Assembly (NCBI GenBank): GCA_009701945.1
Contig: WLJF01000034.1
Location: forward strand, 1 to 7,351
From: Actinomycetota bacterium
Lineage (GTDB): Bacteria; Actinomycetota; Actinomycetes; Nanopelagicales; Nanopelagicaceae
Length of the DNA: 7,351 nucleotides
Direction of reading: 5' to 3'
Of this stretch, positions 1 through 5,823 are shown piece after piece. The position numbers and the translations under genes are program-made. Under the pieces are notes generated by a model, which saw only the letters and a list, made by a program, of their open reading frames with translations, did not search any database and was not told where the DNA came from. The first letter of the stretch is position 1, and every line of letters begins with the position of its first letter.

Positions 1-138
1 CCTGAAAATCGTCTCAGTGATCACCGCGTGAATTACAAGGCAAATAACCTAGATGCAGTGCTCAATGGCGAGCTCGATGAAGTTGTGCAGGCGCTCCTTG
101 ATGCCGATAGAGCCGCAAAGCTTTCATCAACGAATTAA
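1..138 (+). CDS. prfA: Peptide chain release factor 1, C-terminal end (partial)
   Basis: The reading frame is open from the first base and ends at TAA 136-138, giving 45 residues. The run [18 protein letters not shown] followed by a short acidic helix ([16 protein letters not shown]) matches the C-terminus of RF1, where the family has P(Q/E)xRvtDHRinxtxxxLDxvlxGxLD. RF1 reads UAA and UAG stop codons in the ribosomal A site and releases the peptide; its GGQ and PxT motifs lie upstream of this window. The next gene, prmC, encodes the enzyme that methylates RF1, and this pairing supports the call. Only nine bases separate the two genes. RF2 shares the DHR region, but the prmC neighbour and the actinobacterial gene order favour RF1. 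Confidence 0.92.
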   Translation, partial: PENRLSDHRVNYKANNLDAVLNGELDEVVQALLDADRAAKLSSTN

Positions 139-147
139 GTAGCCCTT

Positions 148-1002
148 ATGGAACTGACCTTTAAAGAATTCTTGCGAGGCGGAAAAGAGCAATTAGCCAC
201 TGCAGGTTTTGCTGAAGTCGATGCAGAGATATTGCTCGCACACACCCTTGGCATCTCACGGATGGATCTGCATAATCCTTTAACAGTTGAGAATGCCCTT
301 TCAGCAATTGGCGATATGACAATTGTTGAAGAGACTTTCTGGAAGTTACTTGATCGCCGATGCGCGCATGAGCCGCTGCAATACCTGACAGGCGTTGCCT
401 ATTTCCGTCATCTTGAACTCAAAGTCGGACCTGGCGTTCTTGTTCCACGTCCTGAAAGTGAGCTACTTGTTGAAGCAGTACTTACTCATATTGAGAAGTT
501 AAGTGGCGCAGTAAGCGTTGTCGATCTTGGTTCAGGCTCTGGTGCACTGGCCCTTGCCATTGCAACGGAGGCACCACAGACACATGTGATTGCTGTGGAG
601 AAGAGTTCTGAAGCTATTCATTGGCTGAAAGAGAATGTCTCCTTCATTGATGAGAAGGTGCGCATTCTTGAAAGCGACGTCTCAACAGCCCTCGAAGGTG
701 TCAAGTGCGATGTTGTGATTGCCAATCCTCCGTATGTGCCAGATGCGCAGGAGTTGCCACGAGATGTTGCAGAGCATGAACCGGCAATCGCCTTATTCGG
801 GGGAGCAGATGGAATGAAGGCTCCACGCCTATTTATCTCAACAGCTTCTCGTTTGCTTAAAGAAGGTGGTTTTCTTGCTATTGAGCATCATGAGGAGCAA
901 GGTGCTGCAATTGCAGATGTACTCAGCGATGATTTCACAGATATTCTTCTGCATCAGGATTTGTCAGGCCGCCCACGATTTACGACAGCAGTGAGGAGAT
1001 AG
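148..1002 (+). CDS. prmC: Release factor glutamine N5-methyltransferase PrmC (HemK)
   Basis: A 284-aa SAM-dependent methyltransferase of the usual family length. In this family PrmC methylates the glutamine of the GGQ motif in RF1 and RF2 in the cytoplasm, raising termination efficiency. Residues 1-85 form the helical substrate-binding domain, including the typical EPLQYLTG run at 75-82. PRPESE at 100-105 is the family's PRPETE element. DLGSGSG at 126-132 is the SAM-binding motif I, and NPPYVP at 193-198 is the glutamine-binding NPPY signature. The end, SGRPRFTTAVR, is also typical. ATG 148 is the only usable start: the in-frame prfA stop lies at 136-138 and no start codon falls between. There is no clear Shine-Dalgarno site, so translation probably depends on coupling to prfA, nine bases upstream. 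The catalytic motifs are intact. Confidence 0.96.
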   Translation: MELTFKEFLRGGKEQLATAGFAEVDAEILLAHTLGISRMDLHNPLTVENALSAIGDMTIVEETFWKLLDRRCAHEPLQYLTGVAYFRHLELKVGPGVLVPRPESELLVEAVLTHIEKLSGAVSVVDLGSGSGALALAIATEAPQTHVIAVEKSSEAIHWLKENVSFIDEKVRILESDVSTALEGVKCDVVIANPPYVPDAQELPRDVAEHEPAIALFGGADGMKAPRLFISTASRLLKEGGFLAIEHHEEQGAAIADVLSDDFTDILLHQDLSGRPRFTTAVRR

Positions 1003-1004
1003 CG

Positions 1005-1646
1005 ATGCCACGTATCGACCTCAAGGTAGGCGAACAGAAGAAGCATGTTGCTCGCGCCCTCAAAGAGATTCAAGCTGGCTTTGTCATCGTTGCACCCCTT
1101 GAACATGGCTATGTCTATCTCGCAGATGCATTCTCACCTTTTGCTGTGCGCGCAATGCATGTGTTGCGTGGAGATAAGACTGGCGTAGTCGCACAAGTAC
1201 TTGCACATAGCTTGGATACCGTGAAAGGAATTTCTCGCGACGTATCTCCAGATACACAAGCCCTCTGTAATCAATTCTGGCCCGGACTTTTATCAGTCAC
1301 TCTCAAACCAAGCTCTGTTCTCAACTGGGATCTCGGTGATGATAAAGAGTTGGATTGGTTTAACGTGCGAGTGCCGAAATCTAAATTTATCCGTGCTCTT
1401 CTCAAGGCATCTGGCCCACTTGCTGTTGCCAGTGCTTCTAATGCCGGAGAAGAACCGATGCTCAAGATTGATCGCACGCAGGTAAAGGATTGGAACGTTG
1501 CAGTGGTCTTTGACAACGGGGCGCTCAAATCTGGCCCACGCTCCACCATTATCGAAGCCGATGCTGGAGGCGTGCGAGTAGTGCGTGAAGGCGCTATTTC
1601 GGTAGCTGAGATGGAAAAGGTCGCGCCGCGCATTTCAATGGCCTAA
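1005..1646 (+). CDS. Sua5/YrdC/YwlC-fold protein with degenerate active site
   Basis: A 213-aa protein in the operon slot where actinobacteria carry Sua5/TsaC, the L-threonylcarbamoyl-AMP synthase of tRNA t6A biosynthesis. Fold markers remain: AGFVIVAP (24-31), FWPGLLSVTL (91-100), the VRVP strand (121-124), GPLA (137-140), RSTIIEA (179-185) and VVREGAIS (192-199). The usual catalytic motifs are changed. The PT(D/E)TxYGL loop reads PLEHGYVY at 31-38. The KGR element (K-x-R) reads RGDK at 55-58. The SSAN element (S-x-N) reads ASASN at 142-146, so the asparagine is either replaced or shifted by one. The family lines up without a gap across these motifs, so a frameshift is unlikely. It starts at ATG 1005, two bases after the prmC stop, with AGGAG at 994-998 six bases upstream. 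I am confident of the fold but doubt the standard enzyme activity. It may be a pseudoenzyme, a binding protein or a changed-substrate enzyme. Confidence 0.82.
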   Translation: MPRIDLKVGEQKKHVARALKEIQAGFVIVAPLEHGYVYLADAFSPFAVRAMHVLRGDKTGVVAQVLAHSLDTVKGISRDVSPDTQALCNQFWPGLLSVTLKPSSVLNWDLGDDKELDWFNVRVPKSKFIRALLKASGPLAVASASNAGEEPMLKIDRTQVKDWNVAVVFDNGALKSGPRSTIIEADAGGVRVVREGAISVAEMEKVAPRISMA

Positions 1647-1662
1647 CTATTAGGCTATCGCC

Positions 1663-2925
1663 ATGTCCGAAACTTTCTATGGCCCTGATTTCAACCTTCT
1701 CTCTCGCCAAGATCCAGATATTGCAGCGGTGCTCTTATCTGAGCTCAAGCGCCAGCAGACAAACCTGCAGCTGATTGCATCTGAGAACTTCACATCACGC
1801 GCAGTATTGGCAGCCCTTGGTTCAACGCTTTCTAATAAATATGCAGAAGGCTATCCAGGTAAGCGTTACTACGGTGGATGCGAAGAAGTTGATAAGGCAG
1901 AAGTAATTGCGATAGATCGCGCAAAGGCTCTCTTTGGCGCAGAACATGCAAACGTTCAGCCCCACTCAGGTGCCAGTGCAAATGTTGCTGTCTATCAAGC
2001 ATTTACTAAGCCAGGAGATACCGTTCTTGCAATGTCACTTCCACACGGTGGCCACCTCACACACGGTTCCAAGGTCAACTTCTCAGGTAAGTGGTTCAAC
2101 ATTGTTTCCTATGGTGTTCGCCAAGATAACGAACTGATCGATTATGACGAACTTCGCGATCTCGCAATTGCCAATAAGCCAAAGATGATTTGCTCAGGTG
2201 CTACTGCCTACCCATCACTGATTGATTTTGAGAAGGTGCGCGCAATCTGTGATGAAGTTGGAGCCATCATGTGGGTCGATGCTGCTCACTTCATCGGACT
2301 TGTTGCAGGAAAGGCGATTCCTTCACCTGTGCCTTATGCAGATGTTGTCTCATTTACTACTCATAAAGTTTTGCGCGGACCACGCGGTGGAATGATCTTG
2401 TCAAAGGCAGAGCATGCAGGTGCCATCGATAAGGCAGTATTTCCAGGAATGCAGGGCGGTCCGATTATGTCTGCAGTTGCAGGAAAAGCTATTGCTCTGG
2501 CTGAGTGCGCAACACCTGCCTACCAACAGTATGCAAAGGATGTCATCGTCAATGCCAAGGCACTTGCTGCAGCTCTTGAAGGTGAAGGAATGCGTGCAGT
2601 ATCTGGTGGAACACAGACTCACCTTGCACTGATCGATATTCGCTCCACCGGTGTTAATGGCAAGGTTGCAGATGAGCGTTGTGGCGCAGCAGGAATTGTT
2701 CTCAATAAGAACTCCATTCCATACGATCCAGAGGCACCTTCTGTGACATCAGGTATTCGTGTGGGAACTCCTGCAACAACAACACAGGGAATGGGAACAC
2801 CAGAGATGGCAACGATTGCATCTCTGATTGCTCGTGCTATCAAGACCGATGATGCTGCAGCACATGCTGCGATTAAATCTGAAGTCCATGCACTGACTGC
2901 ACGTTTTCCTATCTACCAGGCGTAA
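1663..2925 (+). CDS. glyA: Serine hydroxymethyltransferase
   Basis: A 420-aa cytoplasmic PLP enzyme, full length for the bacterial family. It interconverts serine plus tetrahydrofolate with glycine plus 5,10-methylene-THF, the main one-carbon supply for purine, thymidylate and methionine synthesis. Visible signatures are LIASENFTSRAV (37-48), NKYAEGYPGKRYYGG (58-72), HSGASAN (101-107), the VDAAH motif (205-209) whose Asp pairs with the PLP ring, and the PLP-lysine site TTHKVLRGPRGG with Lys235. FPGMQGGP (260-267) and SGIRVGTPA (363-371) follow. All expected cofactor and substrate positions seem present. It begins 16 bases after the Sua5-like stop with only a weak Shine-Dalgarno (TAGG at 1651-1654), so read-through translation from upstream probably contributes. 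glyA in this position is also known in Streptomyces, so its presence is not odd. Confidence 0.98.
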   Translation: MSETFYGPDFNLLSRQDPDIAAVLLSELKRQQTNLQLIASENFTSRAVLAALGSTLSNKYAEGYPGKRYYGGCEEVDKAEVIAIDRAKALFGAEHANVQPHSGASANVAVYQAFTKPGDTVLAMSLPHGGHLTHGSKVNFSGKWFNIVSYGVRQDNELIDYDELRDLAIANKPKMICSGATAYPSLIDFEKVRAICDEVGAIMWVDAAHFIGLVAGKAIPSPVPYADVVSFTTHKVLRGPRGGMILSKAEHAGAIDKAVFPGMQGGPIMSAVAGKAIALAECATPAYQQYAKDVIVNAKALAAALEGEGMRAVSGGTQTHLALIDIRSTGVNGKVADERCGAAGIVLNKNSIPYDPEAPSVTSGIRVGTPATTTQGMGTPEMATIASLIARAIKTDDAAAHAAIKSEVHALTARFPIYQA

Positions 2926-2941
2926 AGAAGACATCTAACAG

Positions 2942-4033
2942 ATGCGCGAATACCTCGTCACACTTCTGCTGGCGGCAGCGCTCTGTTATGTAGTCACACC
3001 TTTTGTTCGTTCGTGGGCAATCAAGGCCGGCGCAGTTGCGCAGATTCGCACCCGCGATATCCACACCACCCCCACACCACGCTGGGGCGGCCTTGCTATG
3101 TGGATCGCAATGGCGCTCACCTTTGCGATGGTCAATCACTTATCCCTTGTTGGAAAATCATTTGGTCGTGAATCTCTCGGTATCTTCTTAGCAGCAACAC
3201 TTCTTGTTGCAATTGGTCTTGTCGATGATCGCTTTGAATTAGATGCGCTCACCAAACTTGCAGGACAGGCACTTGCTGCTGGAATCTTGCTTATCTTTGG
3301 TATTCAAGTTCTATGGCTTCCCATCAACGGCGTCATCACATTGCCACCGAGCATCGGCCAACTTGTGACAGTCATGATTGTTCTCGTCACAATCAATGCT
3401 GTGAACTTTATTGATGGCCTAGATGGCTTGGCAGCAGGAATTGTTGCGATATCAGGGGCAGCGTTCTTTGCCTTCGCCTATCTATTAGCTGTTATCTATG
3501 GCTTTAGTCGCGCAGGTGCTCCTTCACTTATTACAGCTGTGATTATCGGTGTCTGTGTTGGCTTTCTGCCCCATAACGCCCACCCAGCAAAGATATTTAT
3601 GGGCGACTCAGGATCGATGTTCTTAGGGCTTTTACTTGCTGCCTCTGCAATTACTTTGACAGGCCAGATTGACCCGAATGCAATCTCTGCAGAGAAGTTG
3701 GGGCCAACGCTTCTTCCTCTGATGCTTCCCTTTGCAGTTCTTGCTATTCCACTGATTGATTTATTCTCAGCAATTGTTCGCCGCCTTCGTGCCGGGCAAT
3801 CACCATTTAGCTCAGATAAAGAGCATATGCATCACCGCATTCTTCGCGCAGGAAATACACATCTGCGCACAACACTGATTATGTATTTATGGACTGCAAC
3901 AATCGCATTTCCAGTTGTGGTCTCAGCATTTGCCCAACTTTGGGTTGCAGCGATTGTTGCAGGTGCCATGCTTGCATTCACTCTGTATTACTCAAAGAGT
4001 GGGGTAGGCGTCAGTGCAAAAGCAACCAAGTAA
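2942..4033 (+). CDS. wecA: WecA/Rfe-like undecaprenyl-phosphate GlcNAc-1-phosphate transferase (MraY/WecA family)
   Basis: A 363-aa integral membrane protein with about ten or eleven hydrophobic segments. The family transfers a UDP-sugar phosphate, usually GlcNAc-1-P, to a polyprenyl phosphate on the inner membrane face, the first step of lipid-linked glycan synthesis. In mycobacteria the same slot holds rfe/wecA, which starts the arabinogalactan linker. Family motifs appear in order: PTPRWGG (44-50), LVDDRFELD (93-101) with the Mg-binding DD pair, NFIDGLDGLAAG (155-166), FMGDSGSMFLG (219-229), and HMHHR (295-299), the WecA-type HxHHR motif that separates it from MraY. ATG 2942 follows an in-frame stop at 2936-2938. 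The ribosome site is weak (AAGAAG near 2925-2930). The gene ends inside the start of atpI. The exact sugar cannot be read from the sequence. Confidence 0.92.
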   Translation: MREYLVTLLLAAALCYVVTPFVRSWAIKAGAVAQIRTRDIHTTPTPRWGGLAMWIAMALTFAMVNHLSLVGKSFGRESLGIFLAATLLVAIGLVDDRFELDALTKLAGQALAAGILLIFGIQVLWLPINGVITLPPSIGQLVTVMIVLVTINAVNFIDGLDGLAAGIVAISGAAFFAFAYLLAVIYGFSRAGAPSLITAVIIGVCVGFLPHNAHPAKIFMGDSGSMFLGLLLAASAITLTGQIDPNAISAEKLGPTLLPLMLPFAVLAIPLIDLFSAIVRRLRAGQSPFSSDKEHMHHRILRAGNTHLRTTLIMYLWTATIAFPVVVSAFAQLWVAAIVAGAMLAFTLYYSKSGVGVSAKATK

Positions 4034-4442
4034 CGAAGAACAACTCTTAAAGGGAGCACTCGTTCCCACATTTATCGTTGGCATCATCGCCATTGGAATA
4101 TTTGGATTTGCCCAAGGTCTTCCAGGCTTGAGTGGAGCACTCCTTGCGCAAGCTGTTGTGTTGATTTACTTCCTTGTACATATCTTTATCTCCAAGCTTT
4201 CACGAAACCTCGATCCCATGAGCACCATGGCACTTGCGATGTTCTCCTACTTCGCAAAGTTCTTACTGCTTGGAGCTTTTCTGTGGGCGCTGACCAAATA
4301 CACATCGCGCTCCACCATCGACCGAACCAGCTTTGGGGTCACAGCAATCGCGCTCACATTTGCCTGGCTAGGCGGAGAAATCGCTAGTTATCTAAAGCTC
4401 AAAACTCATCTACCATTGCCGCATGACCCACGAACCAAGTAA
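4014..4442 (+). CDS. atpI: ATP synthase protein I (AtpI-like Fo assembly factor)
   Basis: A 142-aa membrane protein with a short polar N-terminus and four hydrophobic helices near residues 14-33, 40-60, 72-95 and 106-126, then a polar tail. Length, topology and position between wecA and the atp structural genes match the actinobacterial AtpI-like family. Such proteins are thought to help insert or assemble the c ring, and with AtpZ have been linked to Mg/Ca handling in bacilli. Sequence conservation is poor, so the call rests largely on context and topology. The start is GTG 4014: an in-frame TAG lies at 4005-4007, and the next in-frame Met is residue 69, which would delete two helices. The start overlaps wecA by 20 bases and the end overlaps atpZ by 20 bases, which implies coupled translation. 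Confidence 0.83.
   Translation: MQKQPSNEEQLLKGALVPTFIVGIIAIGIFGFAQGLPGLSGALLAQAVVLIYFLVHIFISKLSRNLDPMSTMALAMFSYFAKFLLLGAFLWALTKYTSRSTIDRTSFGVTAIALTFAWLGGEIASYLKLKTHLPLPHDPRTK
4024..4034 (+). repeat. Copy 1 of the 11-mer AACCAAGTAAC at the wecA/atpI overlap
   Basis: The 11-mer contains the wecA stop (TAA 4031-4033) and encodes PSN at residues 5-7 of AtpI in the other frame. An identical copy occupies the same place at the next junction (4433-4443). Confidence 0.8.
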
Positions 4443-4626
4443 CCGCCGCGAAGAGAACGCCCTCTGGTCGATCTTTGGATATCTCGTCTCAGGCCTTCTC
4501 TTCTGGGGCGGCATCGGCTGGGCTGCAGACCACTTCTTTGGCACCACCTACCTCGTCCTTATTGGCCTCTTGGTCGGCATGGGCGGGGCCCTCTATCTCG
4601 TCTGGTTACGGTTCGGCCGGGAGTAG
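4423..4626 (+). CDS. atpZ: AtpZ/AtpI family small membrane protein
   Basis: A 67-aa protein with two transmembrane helices (about residues 16-34 and 42-61) joined by the loop WAADHFFGTT, and a charged N-terminus. The pattern WSIFGYLVSGLLFWGGIGWAAD, then a second helix ending YLVWLRFG, fits the AtpZ family, which lies beside F-type ATPase operons. A role with AtpI in Fo assembly or divalent cation movement is family knowledge, not shown here. ATG 4423 lies 20 bases inside atpI and has no Shine-Dalgarno; no other in-frame start exists before the helices, as an in-frame TAA sits at 4393-4395. By my count, 4441-4620 is about 61% G+C (110 of 180), richer than sampled stretches of glyA (28 of 60) or atpE (64 of 120). 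Confidence 0.83.
   Translation: MTHEPSNRREENALWSIFGYLVSGLLFWGGIGWAADHFFGTTYLVLIGLLVGMGGALYLVWLRFGRE
4433..4443 (+). repeat. Copy 2 of the 11-mer AACCAAGTAAC at the atpI/atpZ overlap
   Basis: The 11-mer contains the atpI stop (TAA 4440-4442) and encodes PSN at residues 5-7 of AtpZ. Its distance from the downstream start codon equals that of copy 1, so both overlaps are 20 bases. Confidence 0.8.
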
Positions 4627-4635
4627 CCACCAGCC

Positions 4636-4665
4636 TTGAAATAAGTGACTAGACCCACCTAAAAC
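4636..4665 (+). promoter_or_regulatory. Candidate sigma-70-type promoter for atpB operon
   Basis: TTGAAA at 4636-4641 matches five of six bases of the -35 consensus TTGACA. TAAAAC at 4660-4665 matches four of six bases of TATAAT. The spacer is 18 bases. Transcription would begin near 4672, giving a leader of about 100 bases before atpB. It is the best pair I found by eye in the gap, but the -10 box is weak and such pairs occur by chance. Confidence 0.35.
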
Positions 4666-4688
4666 TCTCAAGGTTCGATTTCACAGGC

Positions 4689-4714
4689 GGGCAGGTTTGC
4701 CCATAAGGTTGCCC
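4689..4714 (+). promoter_or_regulatory. Small leader hairpin with two possible 3' arms
   Basis: GGGCA at 4689-4693 can pair with TGCCC at 4698-4702 across a GGTT loop. The same arm can instead pair with a second TTGCCC ending at 4714 (core TGCCC 4710-4714 would use 4689-4693). No T-run follows either form, so it does not look like an intrinsic terminator. The stems are only five pairs long; a regulatory role is speculative. Confidence 0.3.
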
Positions 4715-4762
4715 TGAATTACTGCTTCCCCAGCAATTGGTTTACAAGCCCTTTTAGGTATC

Positions 4763-4768
4763 AAGGAG
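4763..4768 (+). promoter_or_regulatory. Ribosome binding site deciding the atpB start
   Basis: AAGGAG at 4763-4768 is a strong Shine-Dalgarno. It overlaps the first possible start, GTG 4768, so it cannot serve that codon. It lies five bases before GTG 4774, which is therefore the better start. Confidence 0.7.
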
Positions 4769-4783
4769 TGTGTGTGCGCGCGT
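4768..4783 (+). repeat. Alternating purine-pyrimidine tract (GT)4(GC)3GT over the atpB start
   Basis: Sixteen bases alternate strictly between purine and pyrimidine: four GT units, three GC units and a final GT. The tract covers both candidate GTG start codons of atpB (4768 and 4774). GC/GT alternation of this kind can favour left-handed DNA, and short GT repeats can slip during replication. Both effects are inferred, and the tract is short. Confidence 0.6.
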
Positions 4784-5565
4784 TTGTTAAATTACACGCA
4801 GAAGGTGATGGATTCGTCCCACCTAGTACAAACGACTTCAACCTTCCTCCAATTACTGAGTCGATTGCATGGCTCACAAAGCCTGTTCTTCTCGTATTTC
4901 TCTCAGTAATTCTCGTTTCAGTCTTCTTTATTCTCTCCTCACGCAAGGCAGCCGTTGTGCCTTCAAAGCTGCAATTCGCTGGAGAAAGTATCTACGGCTT
5001 TGTCCGTAATGATCTTGCTCGCGATGTTATCGGCCATGAATTCATGCGCTTTGTGCCATACCTCTTCACGCTCTTTACCTTTGTTCTCACCAATAACATC
5101 TTCGGAATCGTTCCGTTCTTGCAGTTCCCTGCAATGTCACACGTTGCATTCCCATACGTGCTTGCAATCTTCTCTTTCGGCGTCTTTCACTATGTGGGTA
5201 TTCAAAAGCATGGCATTATCAAATACCTCAAAGAGATTGCATTTATGCCAGGTGTTCCAAAGCCTGTCTACATCTTGCTGACACCTATTGAAATTGCCAC
5301 ATTCTTCCTCGTGCGTCCATTGACGCTCTCACTTCGTCTCTTTGCAAATATGTTCGCGGGCCACTTGTTGTTGCTCGTCTTCATTATGGGTGGTGACTAC
5401 ATGATGCATGATTCACATCTGATCATGAAGCTATTTAGCCCATTCTCATTTGCATTTGGTATTGCCCTTACATTCTTCGAATTTATGGTGCAATGCTTAC
5501 AGGCATACATCTTTACCCTGCTCACAGCTCTATACATCGCCGGCGCCCTTGCCGACGAGCACTAA
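4774..5565 (+). CDS. atpB: F1Fo ATP synthase subunit a
   Basis: A 263-aa polytopic membrane protein forming the stator half-channels that carry protons to and from the c ring. The essential arginine is Arg188 in LSLRLFANMFAGHLLL. The last helices carry EFMVQCLQAYIFTLLTALYIAGAL, the typical C-terminal a-subunit signature. N-terminal text GFVPPSTNDFNLPP resembles other actinobacterial a subunits (xxPSTxDFxxPP). Start choice: GTG 4774 has AAGGAG five bases upstream. GTG 4768 would add two residues, but it overlaps that Shine-Dalgarno. It is the first gene after the 147-base leader and probably heads the ATP synthase transcript. atpE follows after 28 bases. No key residue seems missing. Confidence 0.97.
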   Translation: MRAFVKLHAEGDGFVPPSTNDFNLPPITESIAWLTKPVLLVFLSVILVSVFFILSSRKAAVVPSKLQFAGESIYGFVRNDLARDVIGHEFMRFVPYLFTLFTFVLTNNIFGIVPFLQFPAMSHVAFPYVLAIFSFGVFHYVGIQKHGIIKYLKEIAFMPGVPKPVYILLTPIEIATFFLVRPLTLSLRLFANMFAGHLLLLVFIMGGDYMMHDSHLIMKLFSPFSFAFGIALTFFEFMVQCLQAYIFTLLTALYIAGALADEH

Positions 5566-5593
5566 GTAAGAAACTAACGAAAGGTAAGAAAAA

Positions 5594-5797
5594 ATGACAG
5601 GCACACTCAACCTGGTCGGTTTTGGCCTATCAGCAATTGGTCCAGCAATTGCAACAGGAATGATCTTCGCTGCTTATATCAACGGCGTAGCTCGTCAGCC
5701 AGAAGCACGAAGCGTTCTCCAGCCAATCGCGTTCCTTGGATTCGCGCTCGCTGAAGCACTTGCACTCTTCGGTCTCGTTCTCGCATTCGTCCTCTAA
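5594..5797 (+). CDS. atpE: F1Fo ATP synthase subunit c
   Basis: A 67-aa helical hairpin that oligomerises into the rotor ring. Helix 1 spans about 6-30, the polar loop is ARQPE (33-37), and helix 2 spans about 43-66 with the ion-binding carboxylate Glu54 in [11 protein letters not shown]. It aligns without gaps to E. coli subunit c at an offset of seven (Glu54 to Asp61), so it lacks about seven N-terminal and five C-terminal residues of that protein. Some small-residue positions in helix 1 are altered: E. coli Gly27, Gly32 and Gly33 correspond to Ala20, Phe25 and Ala26. After Glu54 comes Ala, not the Ser/Thr of sodium-binding rings, so proton coupling is predicted. ATG 5594 has GAAAGG nine bases upstream. 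Confidence 0.97.
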   Translation: MTGTLNLVGFGLSAIGPAIATGMIFAAYINGVARQPEARSVLQPIAFLGFALAEALALFGLVLAFVL

Positions 5798-5823
5798 TCA
5801 ATAAAGATTAATTAGGGTAAACA

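Larger units (their letters stand above)
4627..4773 (+). other. Intergenic leader before atpB
   Basis: This is the only non-coding gap in the window longer than 30 bases. I find no conserved short ORF and no RNA family I recognise. It holds a candidate promoter near its left end, a short hairpin at 4689-4702 with an alternative 3' partner at 4710-4714, and an AAGGAG ribosome site at its right end. There is also a weak long-range pairing between CCTTGA at 4634-4639 and TCAAGG at 4668-4673. It probably allows the ATP synthase structural genes to be transcribed separately from the upstream genes. Confidence 0.6.

Noticed and set aside
1271..1633. Minus-strand open frame of 120 codons inside the Sua5-like gene
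   Set aside because: It is antisense to a gene with recognisable fold motifs, has Ser/Arg/Thr-rich composition typical of a shadow frame, and no ribosome site or homology I recognise.
1005..1646. Frameshift or sequencing error explaining the odd Sua5 motifs
   Set aside because: Family landmarks before, between and after the altered motifs (24-31, 91-100, 137-140, 179-199) stay in one frame with normal spacing, so the changes are substitutions.
4634..4673. CCTTGA/TCAAGG inverted repeat as an operator or terminator
   Set aside because: Six base pairs around a 28-base loop is within what chance gives, and it has no flanking symmetry or T-run.
4689..4702. GGGCA-GGTT-TGCCC hairpin as an intrinsic terminator after atpZ
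   Set aside because: The stem is only five pairs and is followed by ATAAGG, not a T-run, so termination here is unlikely.
5594..5797. Sodium-type c ring
   Set aside because: Glu54 is followed by Ala, not Ser or Thr, and no Gln is seen at the matching helix 1 site, so the sodium signature is missing.
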